Both the position numbers and the translations under genes were made by a program. From Thalassia testudinum (taxonomy: Eukaryota; Streptophyta; Magnoliopsida; Alismatales; Hydrocharitaceae), in assembly GCA_037157565.1 (NCBI GenBank), contig JAZHRO010000014.1, positions 98,239,501 through 98,303,500 on the forward strand: a stretch of DNA of 64,000 nucleotides. Reading direction: 5' to 3'. The notes beneath the pieces are model-generated. The model worked only from the letters and a program-made list of their open reading frames with translations. It searched no databases and had not been told where the DNA came from. Shown piece by piece: positions 22,861 through 34,441 of the stretch. Position 1 is the stretch's first letter, and the number at the start of each line of letters is the position of its first letter.

Positions 22861-24160
22861 ATTTGAGCTTGTGCTTAACGTGCATAAAGAACATTCTGTT
22901 TAAACCATTTTTCTTACATTCCTTTGTGCAATGAACTACATGCTTTTAGTGACTCATTGTTATTCTTCTAACTATCATTTGCAAAGTTAATTACCATCCT
23001 TTTATATATCATTAGTTTGCAATTGACATTATGTGCCTACTGAAGGAATAATTTATTAACTAACTAACTAATTAATTAACATAAGTTATAATAAGTTAAG
23101 TATAAGTTATGCAAGTATAACTTATTAACTTAATATAATTTAAGTAGTAATGAATTATAATGTAATTATAACTAATTATTGTGTATACAGTTAATTTAAT
23201 AAATTAACCTAATTATAGCTTAACCTAAATCCAATCTATCACTTAAAGTAAATGTTTATAGTATATTTAAGATAATTATAGTCTATATATGGTTATTATA
23301 GTTACTTATAAGTTATACTTGTAATCTATATAGGAATTAGTTATATTATTAACCCACTTAAATAAATCTAAACTTAATTAAGTAATCTATATTAGTAAGT
23401 AAATTATAACTCATTAATTTAAGTAATGTAGTTATAACCTATCTAATATTAATAGGAATTAGTGAATTAAGAGTCTAATTAACATAATATATATTTTGTA
23501 TATTATATACACTCTATTTAACATCTTAGGCTAAGTATATTAACCCAAGTATATCATGAACATTTAACTTAATCTAGGATCCTAATTAGTGAATTCTTAG
23601 TCATAGTAAGTTTAATTAACATAGTTAATATAATGCAAGGTAATTTAAGATAATAATTGGTAAATTAAATTATAATAAGTCTCCCAGTGAATGGCCTAGA
23701 CTCAAATCAAGTATAAATTTATAAAATATGTTGGTTGTCTTCCACACTATACTACGATAAAAAACCCTAATTACAATTGGGAGATAACTAAACAATCAGA
23801 GCCACATGTGGGTTGGTTGAGAACATGGCTATGGCTAAGGGGAGGAGCTTAGGGATGGAAGAAGGGATTGAGTGGAGGTTAAGGTGGGATGAGGGGATCA
23901 GGAAAGGTAGATGAACAACCAGCCATGAGTAAGGGTTACATAGGTTGAGGAAGGAGATCGGCAATGAGTGATGAAGGCTCACTATAATTGTTGCAAGGTA
24001 GATGAGGAGTTAATGGAGGAGATGAAACTCGTTACATCTCCTAGCTATGGCCTAATAGATGCACATCTAGTATGCTTAATACGCTTATTTTATTTTACTT
24101 TTGAAAATTACATAGCATTAGTAAGTTGTAATTATAAAGTGCATTAAAACTATTCTAGGC
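22861..24160. other. AT-rich spacer with a decayed minus-strand LTR piece
   Basis: 22861-23700 is AT-rich (TTAATTA, TATAAGTTA words) without a gene. At about 23740-24060 the wording ('ctatactacgataa', then GGAGG-rich sequence) resembles the U5-R part of a minus-strand Ty3 LTR. The 24161-24165 edge is the target site of the copia element. Confidence 0.45.
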
Positions 24161-24165
24161 ATATT

Positions 24166-25178
24166 TGAGAGTAGGAGGATATCCTACAGATCGTAACATA
24201 TACTAGAGGGGAGGGGTGAATAGTATTGCCTTAAAAAATATATACATAGATCAAAAATAAATCATAAGAGATTCAAGTATAGAGTACACCTGATTTATAG
24301 TGGAAACCCAAATCGGGTGAAAACCACTACCTAAGCCTCCTAGCTTAGAATTTTTCTGACTAGTCCAAGCTAGTCAATCCACTAACCATACCACTTGAAT
24401 GAGGGTGGCACAACCTCTTACAATCACTTCTCTTTTTATACTGAAGAGAAGTAAAAACTAAAACCACGGATCTTCCCAACAATCTTGGGATCCGTAAATC
24501 AAAGCAACAAGATAGAATAACAGAAATAACTTCTATGGAACCTCAATAATTGATCAAATCAAATTTTTCATAGAGGTTCGAGGCATCGTGCTTTTGAAGA
24601 ACGTGAAGAATGGCGTGTGGGGGCCTTTGGAATAAGCATGAGAAGCTCTACATTTTGAAAGGTATTTCTCTTGAAAGTTGTGTAGATGGGATGAATACGA
24701 ATTCTATTTATACTAAAAGTTTTGCTTGAATAGGAAGTTAAATTGGTCGATCAATTAAGGTTAATTGGTCGATCAAAAGGTAATTTGGTTGATCAATTAA
24801 GGTGGTTTGTCAATCACTAATTGATCGGTCAATTTACTTGGTTAGTCAATCAAAAGGATATTTATCAACTTCCTAAAATAGGTTGATTTGATCGGTTAAT
24901 GAAGTTGGTAGGTCGATCAAAGTATTTTGGTTGAGGAAATAACTAATTTGGTTGAACAATATCCCTAAAAACTTGGTTTTGAAAAGATACGCGAAAATCT
25001 ATTTTTGAGTTTCATTTGAGGTTCCTTACAATAATGTCCTATGCTCAAATAAAGATACAAGGACACACATAAGCAAGTTTTTGTACTTGGCTTGAAAGAC
25101 GCTTTAATCTGAGATAGTCCTAAAATGTTAGTCTAGCAATAAGTATAAATTTGGTGCATCAAAACAGAGGTGCTTATA
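24166..25178 (-). repeat. 3' LTR of the copia element
   Basis: 1013 bp, closely matching 30275-30582 plus 32285-32947. Its sense-strand start reads TATAAGCACC where the other copy has TGTAAGCACC, so one terminal TG base has mutated. The minus-strand TATA box TATAAATAG is at 24704-24712. Repeated TTGATCGACC-type words occur at 24740-24900. Confidence 0.9.
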
Positions 25179-25192
25179 TTCTCCCCCTTTTT
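25179..25192 (-). other. Polypurine tract of the copia element
   Basis: The minus strand reads AAAAAGGGGGAGAA directly before the 3' LTR. This is where plus-strand DNA synthesis would be primed. Confidence 0.85.
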
Positions 25193-25747
25193 GATGGCAA
25201 CAAAATTATAATTATGAAATTGAAAATAATTTTGCATAATATCTCCCCTATTTTGTTTTAGCAAAAAGTAAAGCATGTTGTTGTTAATTTTATATTTAAC
25301 TCCCCCTTAAGTATGTAATTTAAGCATCAGAAATATCATGTAGTATAAGAGAGCTAAAGAGGAATATAGAACTGAAGGAGATAATCTTCATGCATTTTCA
25401 TAATGAAAAGAGTCTAGATAAGCAGTGCATAAAAATATAGTTGTTTTGAGAAAAATTAACTTATACATGCCAACAGCAAGAACTAAGTAAGGATAATCTA
25501 ATCATCTAGTGATGCCATGAAGGCATCGATCGTGCTCTAAAGATTAGTGTCCAACTCAAGGTCCAGCGAATCTGATCTTTCAGAAGATGCAGGCTGACCA
25601 AGGCTGATTAAGCAAAGTTGATCGATCAAATAGTGAAAAAATGCATCCATCAGGCAAATTAATTAAGCTCTTTTAATTTTGATAGACCTAGTGAATGATA
25701 AATTTGATTAAACCTCTCTTTTGGTAATGGTTTTGTGAATATATCAG

Positions 25748-26317
25748 CTAGTTGATTTCTATGTTAACAAATTCTAGATTGATATCTTCTTTTAAGACAT
25801 AATCTTTAAGAAAATGATGTCTAACATCTATATGTTTAGTCCTAGAATGTTGTACTGGATTCTTAGATAAGTTGATTGCACTAGTGTTGTCACATAGCAT
25901 TTTATTGTTCTTGTAGATTAGGCCAAAATATTGTAAGGTTTGTTTCATCCACAATAATTGTGAACAAGCTAGCGATGCAACTATGTATTCTCCTTCTGTT
26001 GTGGAGAGTGAAAGAGTATTTTGTTTTATAGAGAACCAAGAGACTAGGGAATTTCCGAGAAATTGACAAGTTCCACTAGTACTCTTTCTATCTATAAAGC
26101 TACCCGCATAATCAGCATCATAGAAGGAATATAATTCCAATGTGTCTGACTTCGGATAGAAAAGTCCTAGGTCTTGTGTGTTGTTCAAGTATCTAAGTAT
26201 TCTTTTAACAACATTTAAGTGTATTTCTTTAGGGTTTACTTGAAAGTGAGCACACAAACAAGTAGAAAATAGAATATCAGGTCTACTAGCAGTCAGGTAT
26301 AACAACGATCCTATCAT
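25748..26317 (-). pseudogene. pol: copia RNase H region
   Basis: C-terminal part of pol, 189 open codons. It contains IGSLLYLTASRPDI, ADYAGS, DRKSTSG, STTEGEY and NPVQHSRTKHIDVRHHF, all in the order known for copia RNase H, which degrades the RNA strand during reverse transcription. It is not in frame with the RT segment to its right, so a frameshift near 26315 separates them. Confidence 0.88.
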
Positions 26318-27180
26318 ACTTCTGTATAATTTTTGATCTCCAGACTTGTTTCATTAGTTTTTAATTCAGCAGAGGCTGCCATTGGAGTGTCTTTACCCTT
26401 TACTTTGTCCATCGAGAATTTCTTCAAGATCTCCGTTGTGTATTTGGTTTGAGATATGAAGATTCTAGAGGATTGCTGATCAATTTGAAGTCCGAGAAAG
26501 AATCGAAGTTTTCCCATCATGCTCATCTCAATCTGATCCTGCATTACCTTTGCAAATTCTTGGCATAACAGATCATTAGTAGCACCGAAAACAATATCAA
26601 CATATATTTGTATTATTTGGAGATTATCTTCTTTTCTTTTAGTAAATAAAGTTGGATCTATATTAGCAATTCTAAATTCATTTTCTATTAGATAGGGTTT
26701 TAATTTGTCATATCAAGCTCGTGGAGCTTGTTTAAGTCCATATAAAGCTTTGTTCAGTTTATAGGCATAGTCTGGATATTTAGCGCCTTCAAAACCTGGA
26801 GGTTGTTTAATATAGACTTCCTCCTTGATGAATCCATTTAGGAAGGAACTTTTGATGTCCATTTGAAAAAGTTTGAATTTCATATGTGTGGCAAAGGCTA
26901 GCAGCATCATAATGGATTCTAGGCGAGCTACAGGAGCATATGTTTCATCAAAATCAATTCCTTCGTCTTGATTATACCCTTAGGCCACAAGTCTAGCTTT
27001 ATTTCTAACTACTTCTCCTGATTCATTAAGTTTGTTCCTAAAGACCCACTTAGTGCCTATAATGGTTTGAGAGTCAGGCTTTGGAACAAGTTTCCATACA
27101 TTATTTCTTTTGAATTGATTCAATTCATCTTCCATTGCAATGATCCAGTGACTATCAGAAAAGGCTTCCTTAACATTTTT
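26314..27180 (-). pseudogene. pol: copia reverse transcriptase (broken)
   Basis: Reverse transcriptase domain in two open pieces (26713-26910 and 26314-26544), with stops between and around them. Visible motifs are FKLFQMDIKSSFLNG (first catalytic Asp), EVYIKQPPGFEG, LNKALYGLKQAPRA and GKLRFFLGLQI. The catalytic box near 26583-26600 reads YVDIVFGAT: one of the two adjacent aspartates is missing by a clean three-base loss. That alone should abolish polymerase activity. Confidence 0.88.
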
Positions 27181-27192
27181 GGGTTCTAATTG

Positions 27193-28226
27193 TCAAACAA
27201 ATGCAGTGAAAGCTAAACTATTAAAGGAAGATCTAGTTTGAACTCCTTTAGACAATTCACCTATCACCAATTCTTTTGGATGATCTTTTCCATAGGAAAT
27301 ATCTCTAGGAAGTTCATCAGAAACATTTTCTTCTAGAATGTTTGATGGGTCATCTACTAGTTCATCCTCATCATTGTTTACTTTAGGTTGAGCTAAGGTT
27401 TCATCAAATGATACATGCATAGTTTCTTCAACAATCGAAATCTTGTTAAAAATTCTATAGGCTTTACTTCAAGTTGAGTACCCTAAGAATATTCCTTCTA
27501 AACTTTTGACATCAAAATTATCAAGATTGTCCTTAGTATTGAGTATAAAACATTGACAACTAAATAGCTTGAAGTAGGAAATTCTAGGTGTCCTTCCATG
27601 ATAGAGTTCAAAAGGTGTTTTATTTAGGATTAGTTTAATCAATGATCCATTTTGGATATAACACGTAGTGTTTACAACCTCTACCCAAAAATATCGAGGT
27701 AGCTTTGACTCGCACAGCATTGTGCGGGCACACTCTTGCAAGGTTCTATTTTTCCTTTCTACTACACCATTCTGTGGTGCGACTCTAGGGAATGCAAATT
27801 CATGTTTTATCCTATATTGATCACAGAAATTGATAAAGCATTCATTCTCAAATTCTTTGTTGTGATCACTCCTAATCCTAATTACTTCAGACCCTTTTTC
27901 ATTTTGTAGTTTCTAACTAATTTGCTACAAGCATCAAAGGTTAAGTCTTTACATTTTAAGAAAGATACCCAAGTAAATCTTGAAAAGTCATCAATTGTGA
28001 CTAGACAATATCTGCACCCGCTTAGGCTTTCGAATTTGGTTGGTCCGAGCAAGTCTAAGTGAAGTAGATCCAAAGGTTGTGAAGTGCTAACCATTCTTTT
28101 TGGTTTGAAGGGATGTTTAGTTTGCTTACCAACTGGATAAGAATTGCAAACTTTGCTTTTCTTGAAGTTGATCTTTGGCAGACCCTTGATGAGCTCATGT
28201 TTAACAAGTCTACTGATGTTCCCCAT
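27193..28226 (-). pseudogene. pol: copia integrase (broken)
   Basis: Integrase inserts the element cDNA in the nucleus. The sense order is: the zinc-binding region near 28130-28230, in which one Cys of the C-x2-C pair is Tyr (VCNSYPVGK); the core with VTIDDFSRFTW, then IRSDHNKEFEN and PQNGVVERKNR, so the D, D and E catalytic residues are still visible; and the C-terminal part (27469-27741) with TPFELYHGRTP and GIFLGYST. The frame changes between 27882-28226 and 27469-27741. 27193-27420 is the acidic linker to RT. Confidence 0.85.
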
Positions 28227-28364
28227 GTGAACATGACTTAGTCATTTATGCCAAAGTGTTGCTTCTTCGTCAGATATGACTAGACATTCAAGACTGTCGC
28301 ATTTGTTGAAGTTTATAGTATAAATGTCTTTATGTCTATTTCCTTTAAGAATAATTTGTTTTGT

Positions 28365-28631
28365 TTATTTATTATGAATTTTAAAACCTTTCGATGTAAA
28401 AGTAATTTTATAACATTTATCACATATTTGACTTACACTTAGCAAATTATGTTTTAAGCCGTTAACTAAGTGCACATTATCAAAGGAGGTGGAAGAGTTA
28501 CCAATTTGGCCAGTACCAATAATATGACCCCTGTGGTTGTTCCCAAACATGACCGTACGACCTTCCTGACGGTTGAGCTGCAAGAATAAGTCTTCCTCGC
28601 CGGTCATGCGCTTAGAACAACCACTGTCCAT
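28365..28631 (-). pseudogene. pol: copia aspartic protease
   Basis: An 88-codon open segment beginning MDSGCSKRMTG, the copia protease active site with the catalytic Asp present. It is followed by GTGQIG and VNGLKHNLLSVSQICD, the usual end of the domain before the GAG-pre-integrase segment. It would release Gag and Pol products. Confidence 0.88.
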
Positions 28632-28728
28632 TATCCATCTTCTTTCTTCTCTTTCCTGTCATTGGTTTGTGTTTGTGAGGCTTTGTTTGATAGAGTAGCT
28701 TCAGTGTTCCATTTGTTTGTTGGAAAGT

Positions 28729-30244
28729 TCACTTCTTATAATCTACAGAACCTACAAAATAAGATCGCAATATACTTTTTGGTACCCATTTTTGTTTGGA
28801 TCCACGTTGGCTAGCTTGTGTTGCCTGTTTTGGCAAGCTACCTTTCCCTTTCCTAGAACTAGATGCTTTATGATCATTTTTAGGTATATAACCTAACCCA
28901 AATTTCGTGGTGCTTTGGGTTTGTGTTCCTAACAATTTATGTAGGTTTTTACTTCCATTTGTGAACTTAGCTAGATCATTTAATAGAATAGCAAAGTTTT
29001 CCTTTAGTTCATCTATATCTACCTTTAAGTTGTTTATCAATGATTTTAATGCAGTGATCTCAATAGATATCTCTTTGCTTTGATTATCAAGTACGTCTTT
29101 TTATGCTTTTTCTTCACCTATTACTTTTGCTAGGTTTTTATTTTCTAGTTTTAATGATTTTGGTATATCATACAGCTCAAAGAAGGATTCTCATAATTCA
29201 TCCTGAGTAAAGGAGGTTATCTCATCTTTTAGAGCCATATGACCGAAAAAGCTTCTTCTCACGGGGTTTCTTCTTCCTTTGAACTTGAGTTTGACTCATC
29301 CCAAGTTGCCATGAAAGCTTTCTTCTTTCCATCTTTTTTGAAGGACTTCTTCTTGTCTGACTCCTTTTTGAGAAGCGAATAGTCATTCTTAATGTGTCCC
29401 TTTCTCTTGTAGTTGTAACAGGTGATTGCATCATTCTTGATTTCTTATTTCTTATTCCTCCAGCTCTTCTTATCTTTGAGGAACTTCCTGAATTTTCTGG
29501 AGAGGAGGGCTATCTCTTCCTCTTCTTCTCTGCTTGAAGTTTCTTCAGATTCCTGAATAGCTTCAAGAGCTATAGTCTTCTTCTTGGATCCTTCTCCTTC
29601 TTGATCCCTCATGTGTTGGAGTTGAACCTCATATGCCATTAAACTTCCAATAAGATCATCCAATTTTAGGGTGGATAGATCTTTTGACTCTTGAATGGTA
29701 GTAGTCTTGGTTTCCTAGTCACTCGTGTGTGAGCAAAGGATTTTTCTGACAAGGGCTTCGTTCTTGATGTCTTGATCAAGATTCCGCAAAGAGTTATGAT
29801 GTCCATGAATCTTGTGAACATCTCCTTTATCGACTCCCCCTTCTTCATCCTAAAAAGCTCGTAGTTCTGGGTTAGTAGATTTACCCTTGTTTCTTTTACC
29901 TTTGAAGTTCCCTCGTGGGTAACTTCGAGAATGCTCCATATCTCGTGTGCGATTTTGCATGTAGGAACTCTATTAAATTCTGCTGTAGAGGGATAGTAGA
30001 ATATGGCATTCATGGCTTTCACGTTGTCTGTAGCCATCTTCTTTTGGTCTGGAGTGATTGCAACATCGTCCTTGATCTCTGGGCGTGTGTATTTTGAGGC
30101 GATGACATCCCATACCTTGTAGTCCATTGACTCTAGGAGGATCTGCATGTTGGTCTTCCAATAGCCAAAGTTTGTTCCATCAAATAGAGGAGGTCGAACC
30201 ACTGACTGACCCTTAGCATACGTGCCAACATTCGACTTTGACAT
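28729..30244 (-). pseudogene. gag: copia gag (frameshifted, zinc knuckle lost)
   Basis: Starts at the ATG at 30244 with MSKSNVGTYAKG, 16 bp after the PBS. The first open part (29666-30244) holds the copia gag core: PPLFDGTNFGYWKTNM, YKVWDVI, AHEIWSILEVTHEG and FRMKKGESIKEMFTRF. It continues in other frames at 29445-29663 (acidic), 29222-29434 and 28729-29040. The single CCHC zinc knuckle near 29385-29430 reads CYNYKRKGHIKNDY: two of its three cysteines are Tyr, so RNA binding would be lost. Both changes fit G-to-A on the coding strand. Confidence 0.87.
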
Positions 30245-30260
30245 CTCCTAGACAATGCAG

Positions 30261-30272
30261 GCTCTAATACCA
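30261..30272 (-). other. Primer-binding site, initiator tRNA-Met type
   Basis: The minus strand reads TGGTATTAGAGC, the standard copia site (TGGTATCAGAGC) with one change, 2 bp inside the 5' LTR edge at 30275. Confidence 0.9.
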
Positions 30273-30984
30273 AATGAAAGTAAGAGGATATCCTACGAAT
30301 CGCAATGCATACTAGAGGGGAGGGGTGAATAGTATTTCCTTAAAAAATAAATACACAGATCAAAAATAAATCACAAGAGATTCAAGCACAGAGTACACCT
30401 GATTTATAGTGGAAACCCAAATCGGGTGAAAACCACTACCTAAGCCTCCTAGCCTAGGATTTTTCCAATTAGTCCAAGCTAGTTAATTCACTAACTGTAC
30501 CACTTGAACGAGGGTGGCACAACCTCCTACAACCACTTTGCTTTTTATCCTAAAGAGAAGCAAAAACAACCACGGATCTTCCTATTGGTGCTAGAGCACC
30601 ACGATCATTTGTTTTAATGATAACAAAACACGTGTTATTTAACATTTGCACTTGGAGTCTTAGATTTCAGGTCAATTGCAAATGGAGACGTGATTAGACG
30701 AAATTCAAGCTCGCATCCTGGACGGATTGAAGGAGCTTGATGGAGAATAGAGGGGATTCACGAGGAGCGATAGATTGAAGATGGAAGGACAAGAAGAATA
30801 GGATAGAATTCCATTTTATTCCTTTCATGTACTTTTGTCGTTATTTTCTTGCTCTTTATTTCCTTAGAACATTATGTTAAAGAGCCTCAAAGTACCCTAA
30901 CAATAGTCCTAGGAACACCGGCACAACCCTAGGATACTTAGGTTTTCTGTAGAGAACTTAGAAAACCAATGTAGGGTTCAAACA

Positions 30985-31530
30985 GCATTTCCAGACGTCT
31001 AATTCCCAAATCAGATGTCTGATAATGTCTTTTAAGATGTCTTACTATTGATTCAGACGTCTGATAACATTTAGGTTGCACATAGCTAGTTCTGTCTGAT
31101 GAAATCAGACATCCAGACCTTAGACCAGACGTCTTAGGAGACGTCTGATGACTTTGCCAGACATCCAATTAGTGGACCGTTGGATCGCTTTGCAAACACT
31201 CGAGGATATGACCGTTAGAGCCTTATCAGACGTCCTTAAGCCTTTCCAGACGTCTGATAATTGATCATTTTTCCTCGACTGACTCGAAAATCTCTTCTCA
31301 GAGATTTTCTAGCCGTTGCAAATCCATTCCCATGAAAAAGTAGGTTTCCAAACGTCCAGACATAGTGCCAGACATCCTGTATGTCGTCTGATGGACTTAC
31401 GCTAGAACCCTGTTTAGATCTGATTCAGGTCAGGAAGAGACCCGCCCAAAATCAGACATCTGACCTTGAAATCAAACGTCTTAAAGTGGTCTTCCAGACG
31501 TCTGATGCCAAAATCAGACGTCTGATAAAC
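30985..31530. repeat. Array of AGACGTCTGA palindromic words
   Basis: More than ten exact or one-off copies of CAGACGTCTGAT-like words at irregular spacing in the U3 of the solo LTR. ACGT cores are typical bZIP contact sites; function here is inference. Confidence 0.85.
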
Positions 31531-31634
31531 CTGTTAGTGCAATGATTGTTCCTGATTTCATGTTGATTCACTTGGGGTTTGCATCCAACGGCTATGGAAG
31601 CTTTTCCAAGCCTTCCAAAGCCTTCCTAAGGCCT

Positions 31635-31644
31635 CTATAAATAG
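31635..31644 (+). promoter_or_regulatory. TATA box of the solo LTR
   Basis: CTATAAATAG centred in the 16-bp palindrome CCTCTATAAATAGAGG. Confidence 0.65.
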
Positions 31645-32952
31645 AGGGGAGCCTTTACACACCTAGAAACACAAGACACACCCAAGAAACATACTTTCTA
31701 CCATTTTGTGTCTCTCTTGCTCTCAAAGCTCAAGTTCTACATCTTGAGAGCATCAAGCTTTGCACACCCGCTCTCCCGCTGTAGTTCACGAGAGCGACGT
31801 AGCACCGTCGTGTAGTTCACGCATCCGCGTCGCCGACACACTCCTTTCAAAGGGAAGCATCCTATTTCTTATAGAAGCCTAGGTTTAATATTACTTTGTT
31901 GGCTCTATAGGATTATTGTTATTTTATCTTTTTTATTTGGTTGGGTATTCGCTTTGCGAATTCCCGTCTCCTTCATGGGACAAAATCCTTCTCGTGAAGA
32001 GGAGGGGTTTGAGGTACGCTACCCTCGTATAAAGTAGCGTGGTTGTAATTGAGGTTGAATCACCCTCGTTTAAGTGATTCGGTTAGTGGATTTGATCAAC
32101 TTGGTTGATCGGAAAATCCTAACTCGAGAGGGTTAGGTGGTGGTTTTTACCCGGTTTGGGTTTCCACCTATAAATATTCGTGTACTTTGTGTGATTGCAT
32201 ATTTTGTGAGATTGTTTATATTTCAATTCCGCATTTTTTACGTCACGCTAATCTCACCCCCTCCTAGTAGGATTCTACACTTCCCAACAATCTTGGGATC
32301 CGTAAATCAAAGCCAAAAGATAGAATAATGGAAATAACTTCTATGGAACCTCAATAAAAGATCAAACCAAATTTTTCTCAGAGGTTCGAGCCATCATGCT
32401 TTTGAAGAACGTGAAGAATGGGGCATAGGGGCCTTTGGAATAGGCATGAGAAGCTCTCCTTTTTGAAAGGTATTTCTCTAGAAAGTTTTGTGTAAATGGG
32501 CTGCATATGACCTCTATTTATACTAAAAGTTTTTCCTAAATAGGAAGTTAAATTGGTCGATCAATTAAGGTTAATTGGTTAATTAATTAAGGTGGTTGGT
32601 TGATCACTAATTGATCGATTAATTTACTTGGTTGGTCGATCAAAAGGATATTTATCAACTTCCTAAAATAGGCTGATTTGATCAGTTAGTGAAGTTTGTT
32701 GGTCTATCAAAGTATTTTGGTCGATCAATATCCCTAAAAACTTGGTTTTGAAAAGATACATGAAAATCCATTTTTGAGTTTCATTTGAGGTTCCTTACAA
32801 TAATGTCCTACACTCAAATAAAGATACAAAGACAAACATCTGCAACTATCTGTTCTTGGCTTGAAAGATGCTTTAATCCAAGATAGTCCTGAAATGTTAG
32901 TATAGTAATAAGCATAGTTTTGGTGTATCAAAATAGAGGTGCTTACAATATT

Positions 32953-33250
32953 AGGTTCATAATTGCATTTATATATAATTTGTACATATTTTAATAACTT
33001 CAATTTGTGCAGGAATATATTTGGATGGGGATAGTAGTAAAGAAATTCACATTTTATATGAGGATAAAGAGCAAAAGGAAAACAAATTCAAGAAGGTGTA
33101 GGGGCATCTATGCAATATTCATTCCCAACACCAAGGTCTATACCTAATGTATCTAAGTCTCTCTTTAATCTAAAAGAGATTCAAGAGAGACTTGGGTATT
33201 TCTGTAAAAATCCATAAGAGGGGACCACATGTGAAGTATTTCCAGCTCCA
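32953..33250. other. Flank of the copia element
   Basis: AT-rich, no gene. In the pre-insertion state it joined to the sequence left of 24161. It may be the 5' part of the next LTR. Confidence 0.5.
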
Positions 33251-34419
33251 TACGCAGCTGGTGTGGAAGCCATAGACCAACGACTAGTCGTACCTGCACG
33301 TCGCCCCCACTCTAGAAGCGTCCCAAGCATGCGGTTAGAGTGCCCAGCCTACCCCAACTCATGTGCACAACACACACGTATGAATCACTCGCCAACCACG
33401 CACGTTAGCCAATGTGTGCCTTCTCTGTGTGCACTCTCTCCATGCTAGAGCTGCTATATGCCCTCCTAGCTCAAAGTACATGAGCTCTGCCTGAGAATCT
33501 TGCCCATATGCGTCACCTACACACGTCGGGCATGCAGAATGCTCTTTTTGGCCTGCCATGGGCTTTTCGCTTCACCTATTTAAAGGACTACCCTCCTCCA
33601 ACCACAAACCATCTTCACCTACTCCCACCTCACCTCCATTAGAGGTAGGAAACCTACCTTACCTCCTTCCTAAACTCTACCCAAGTCCCTTGTCCTCCAT
33701 AATAGTATGGAGCTCCCTTTCTCTCACCTCCCTTCAAGCTTCTCCTTATGACCTTCCTATGGCTACCATGACTTGCCTCTCACCCCCATTTGTAGGTGTA
33801 AGATCCCCAAGCTTCCATAGCAAACTAGTAGCTTAGGAATCCTCCCCTCACCACCAGTCAACCTTCTTCTCACTCCCATCCTAAGGTGCTAGAAGATATC
33901 CTTTCACCCTTATTCACCGATATAGGTTCCTAACCCTCACCTCCACTGACCAACTATTGCCTAGATTGCACCTACCCTTTACCCTTTCTTCCTACACCTC
34001 ATCCCCGTCTCTAGCTTATCACCATCGTCTTCAGGCCGCACTAGCAACCAGCCAGTAGACAGCTACTTCAAACTCCTGCCTCTCACCTCCATTCTTTTTA
34101 TTGTTTGTACTTTTAAAGTTTTTCTATCATTTCTATTTTGTAACAAACTATGATTTTCTAGTGATAGATTGGTTTTACCATATCTGTCATCTTTATTTTA
34201 TCTTCTCCTTCTTCTCACCTCCATTCTCTTTATATAAAAATCACAAAAACTATAAAAGTGACAAAAACCCAAAAAGAAATAATTAAGCGATTAACTGACG
34301 TATTTTGCCTCCCCATATTTGACCCGAACTTATATCGAGTTATATTATTTGATTGTGGATTTTTACAAACTACAACAACACTTTCAAAACTTATTCTCTT
34401 ACAAATTTTTCATGTATCA
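33251..34419 (+). mobile_element. Ty3-type LTR, family D (plus orientation)
   Basis: The 3' edge is set by ...GTATCA at 34419 followed by a decayed primer-binding site. The U5 signature 'gcctccccatatttgacc' is at about 34306, and a TATA-like TATTTAAA is at 33577-33584. The 5' edge is not resolved. Frames such as 33558-33836 lie in the R region and are not genes. Confidence 0.6.
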
Positions 34420-34423
34420 TTTT

Positions 34424-34441
34424 CGCACTATAGCCGAGGAG
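34424..34441 (+). other. Decayed primer-binding site
   Basis: 'cgcactatagccgaggag' lines up with TGGCACCGTTGCAGGGGA at 56502, and both are followed by an 'aacagacttt' stretch. It is recognisable by position but has several mismatches to tRNA-Asp. Confidence 0.5.

Larger units (their letters stand above)
30583..32279 (+). mobile_element. Solo LTR (copia-type) nested in the copia 5' LTR
   Basis: A 1697-bp insertion bounded by the 5-bp duplication CTTCC (30578-30582 and 32280-32284). The pre-insertion sequence is preserved in the other copia LTR (about 24478). Its ends are TATTGGTGC (probably once TG) and ...TTCTACA. It contains a TATA box (31635-31644), an AGACGTCT-rich U3 and no coding sequence. 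A duplication around a single LTR is the mark of LTR-LTR recombination. Confidence 0.9.
24166..32947 (-). mobile_element. Complete Ty1/copia retrotransposon, minus strand, with a nested solo LTR
   Basis: Both ends are defined: the target duplication ATATT lies at 24161-24165 and 32948-32952, and LTRs lie at 24166-25178 and 30275-32947. In sense order it has the PBS (30272-30261), gag, protease, integrase, reverse transcriptase, RNase H, and the polypurine tract (25192-25179). The protease-integrase-RT-RNaseH order defines Ty1/copia. The wording of the protease (DSGCSKRMTG) and the RT box region (YVD.VFGAT) suggests a SIRE/Maximus-like lineage; that assignment is inference. The coding frame is broken by several frameshifts and lost catalytic residues. 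Confidence 0.93.
30275..32947 (-). repeat. 5' LTR of the copia element, split by a solo LTR
   Basis: Matches the 24166-25178 LTR once 30583-32284 is removed (about 971 bp remain). The sense start TGTAAGCACC at 32947 is intact. The TATA box TATAAATAG is on the minus strand at 32514-32522. Confidence 0.9.
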
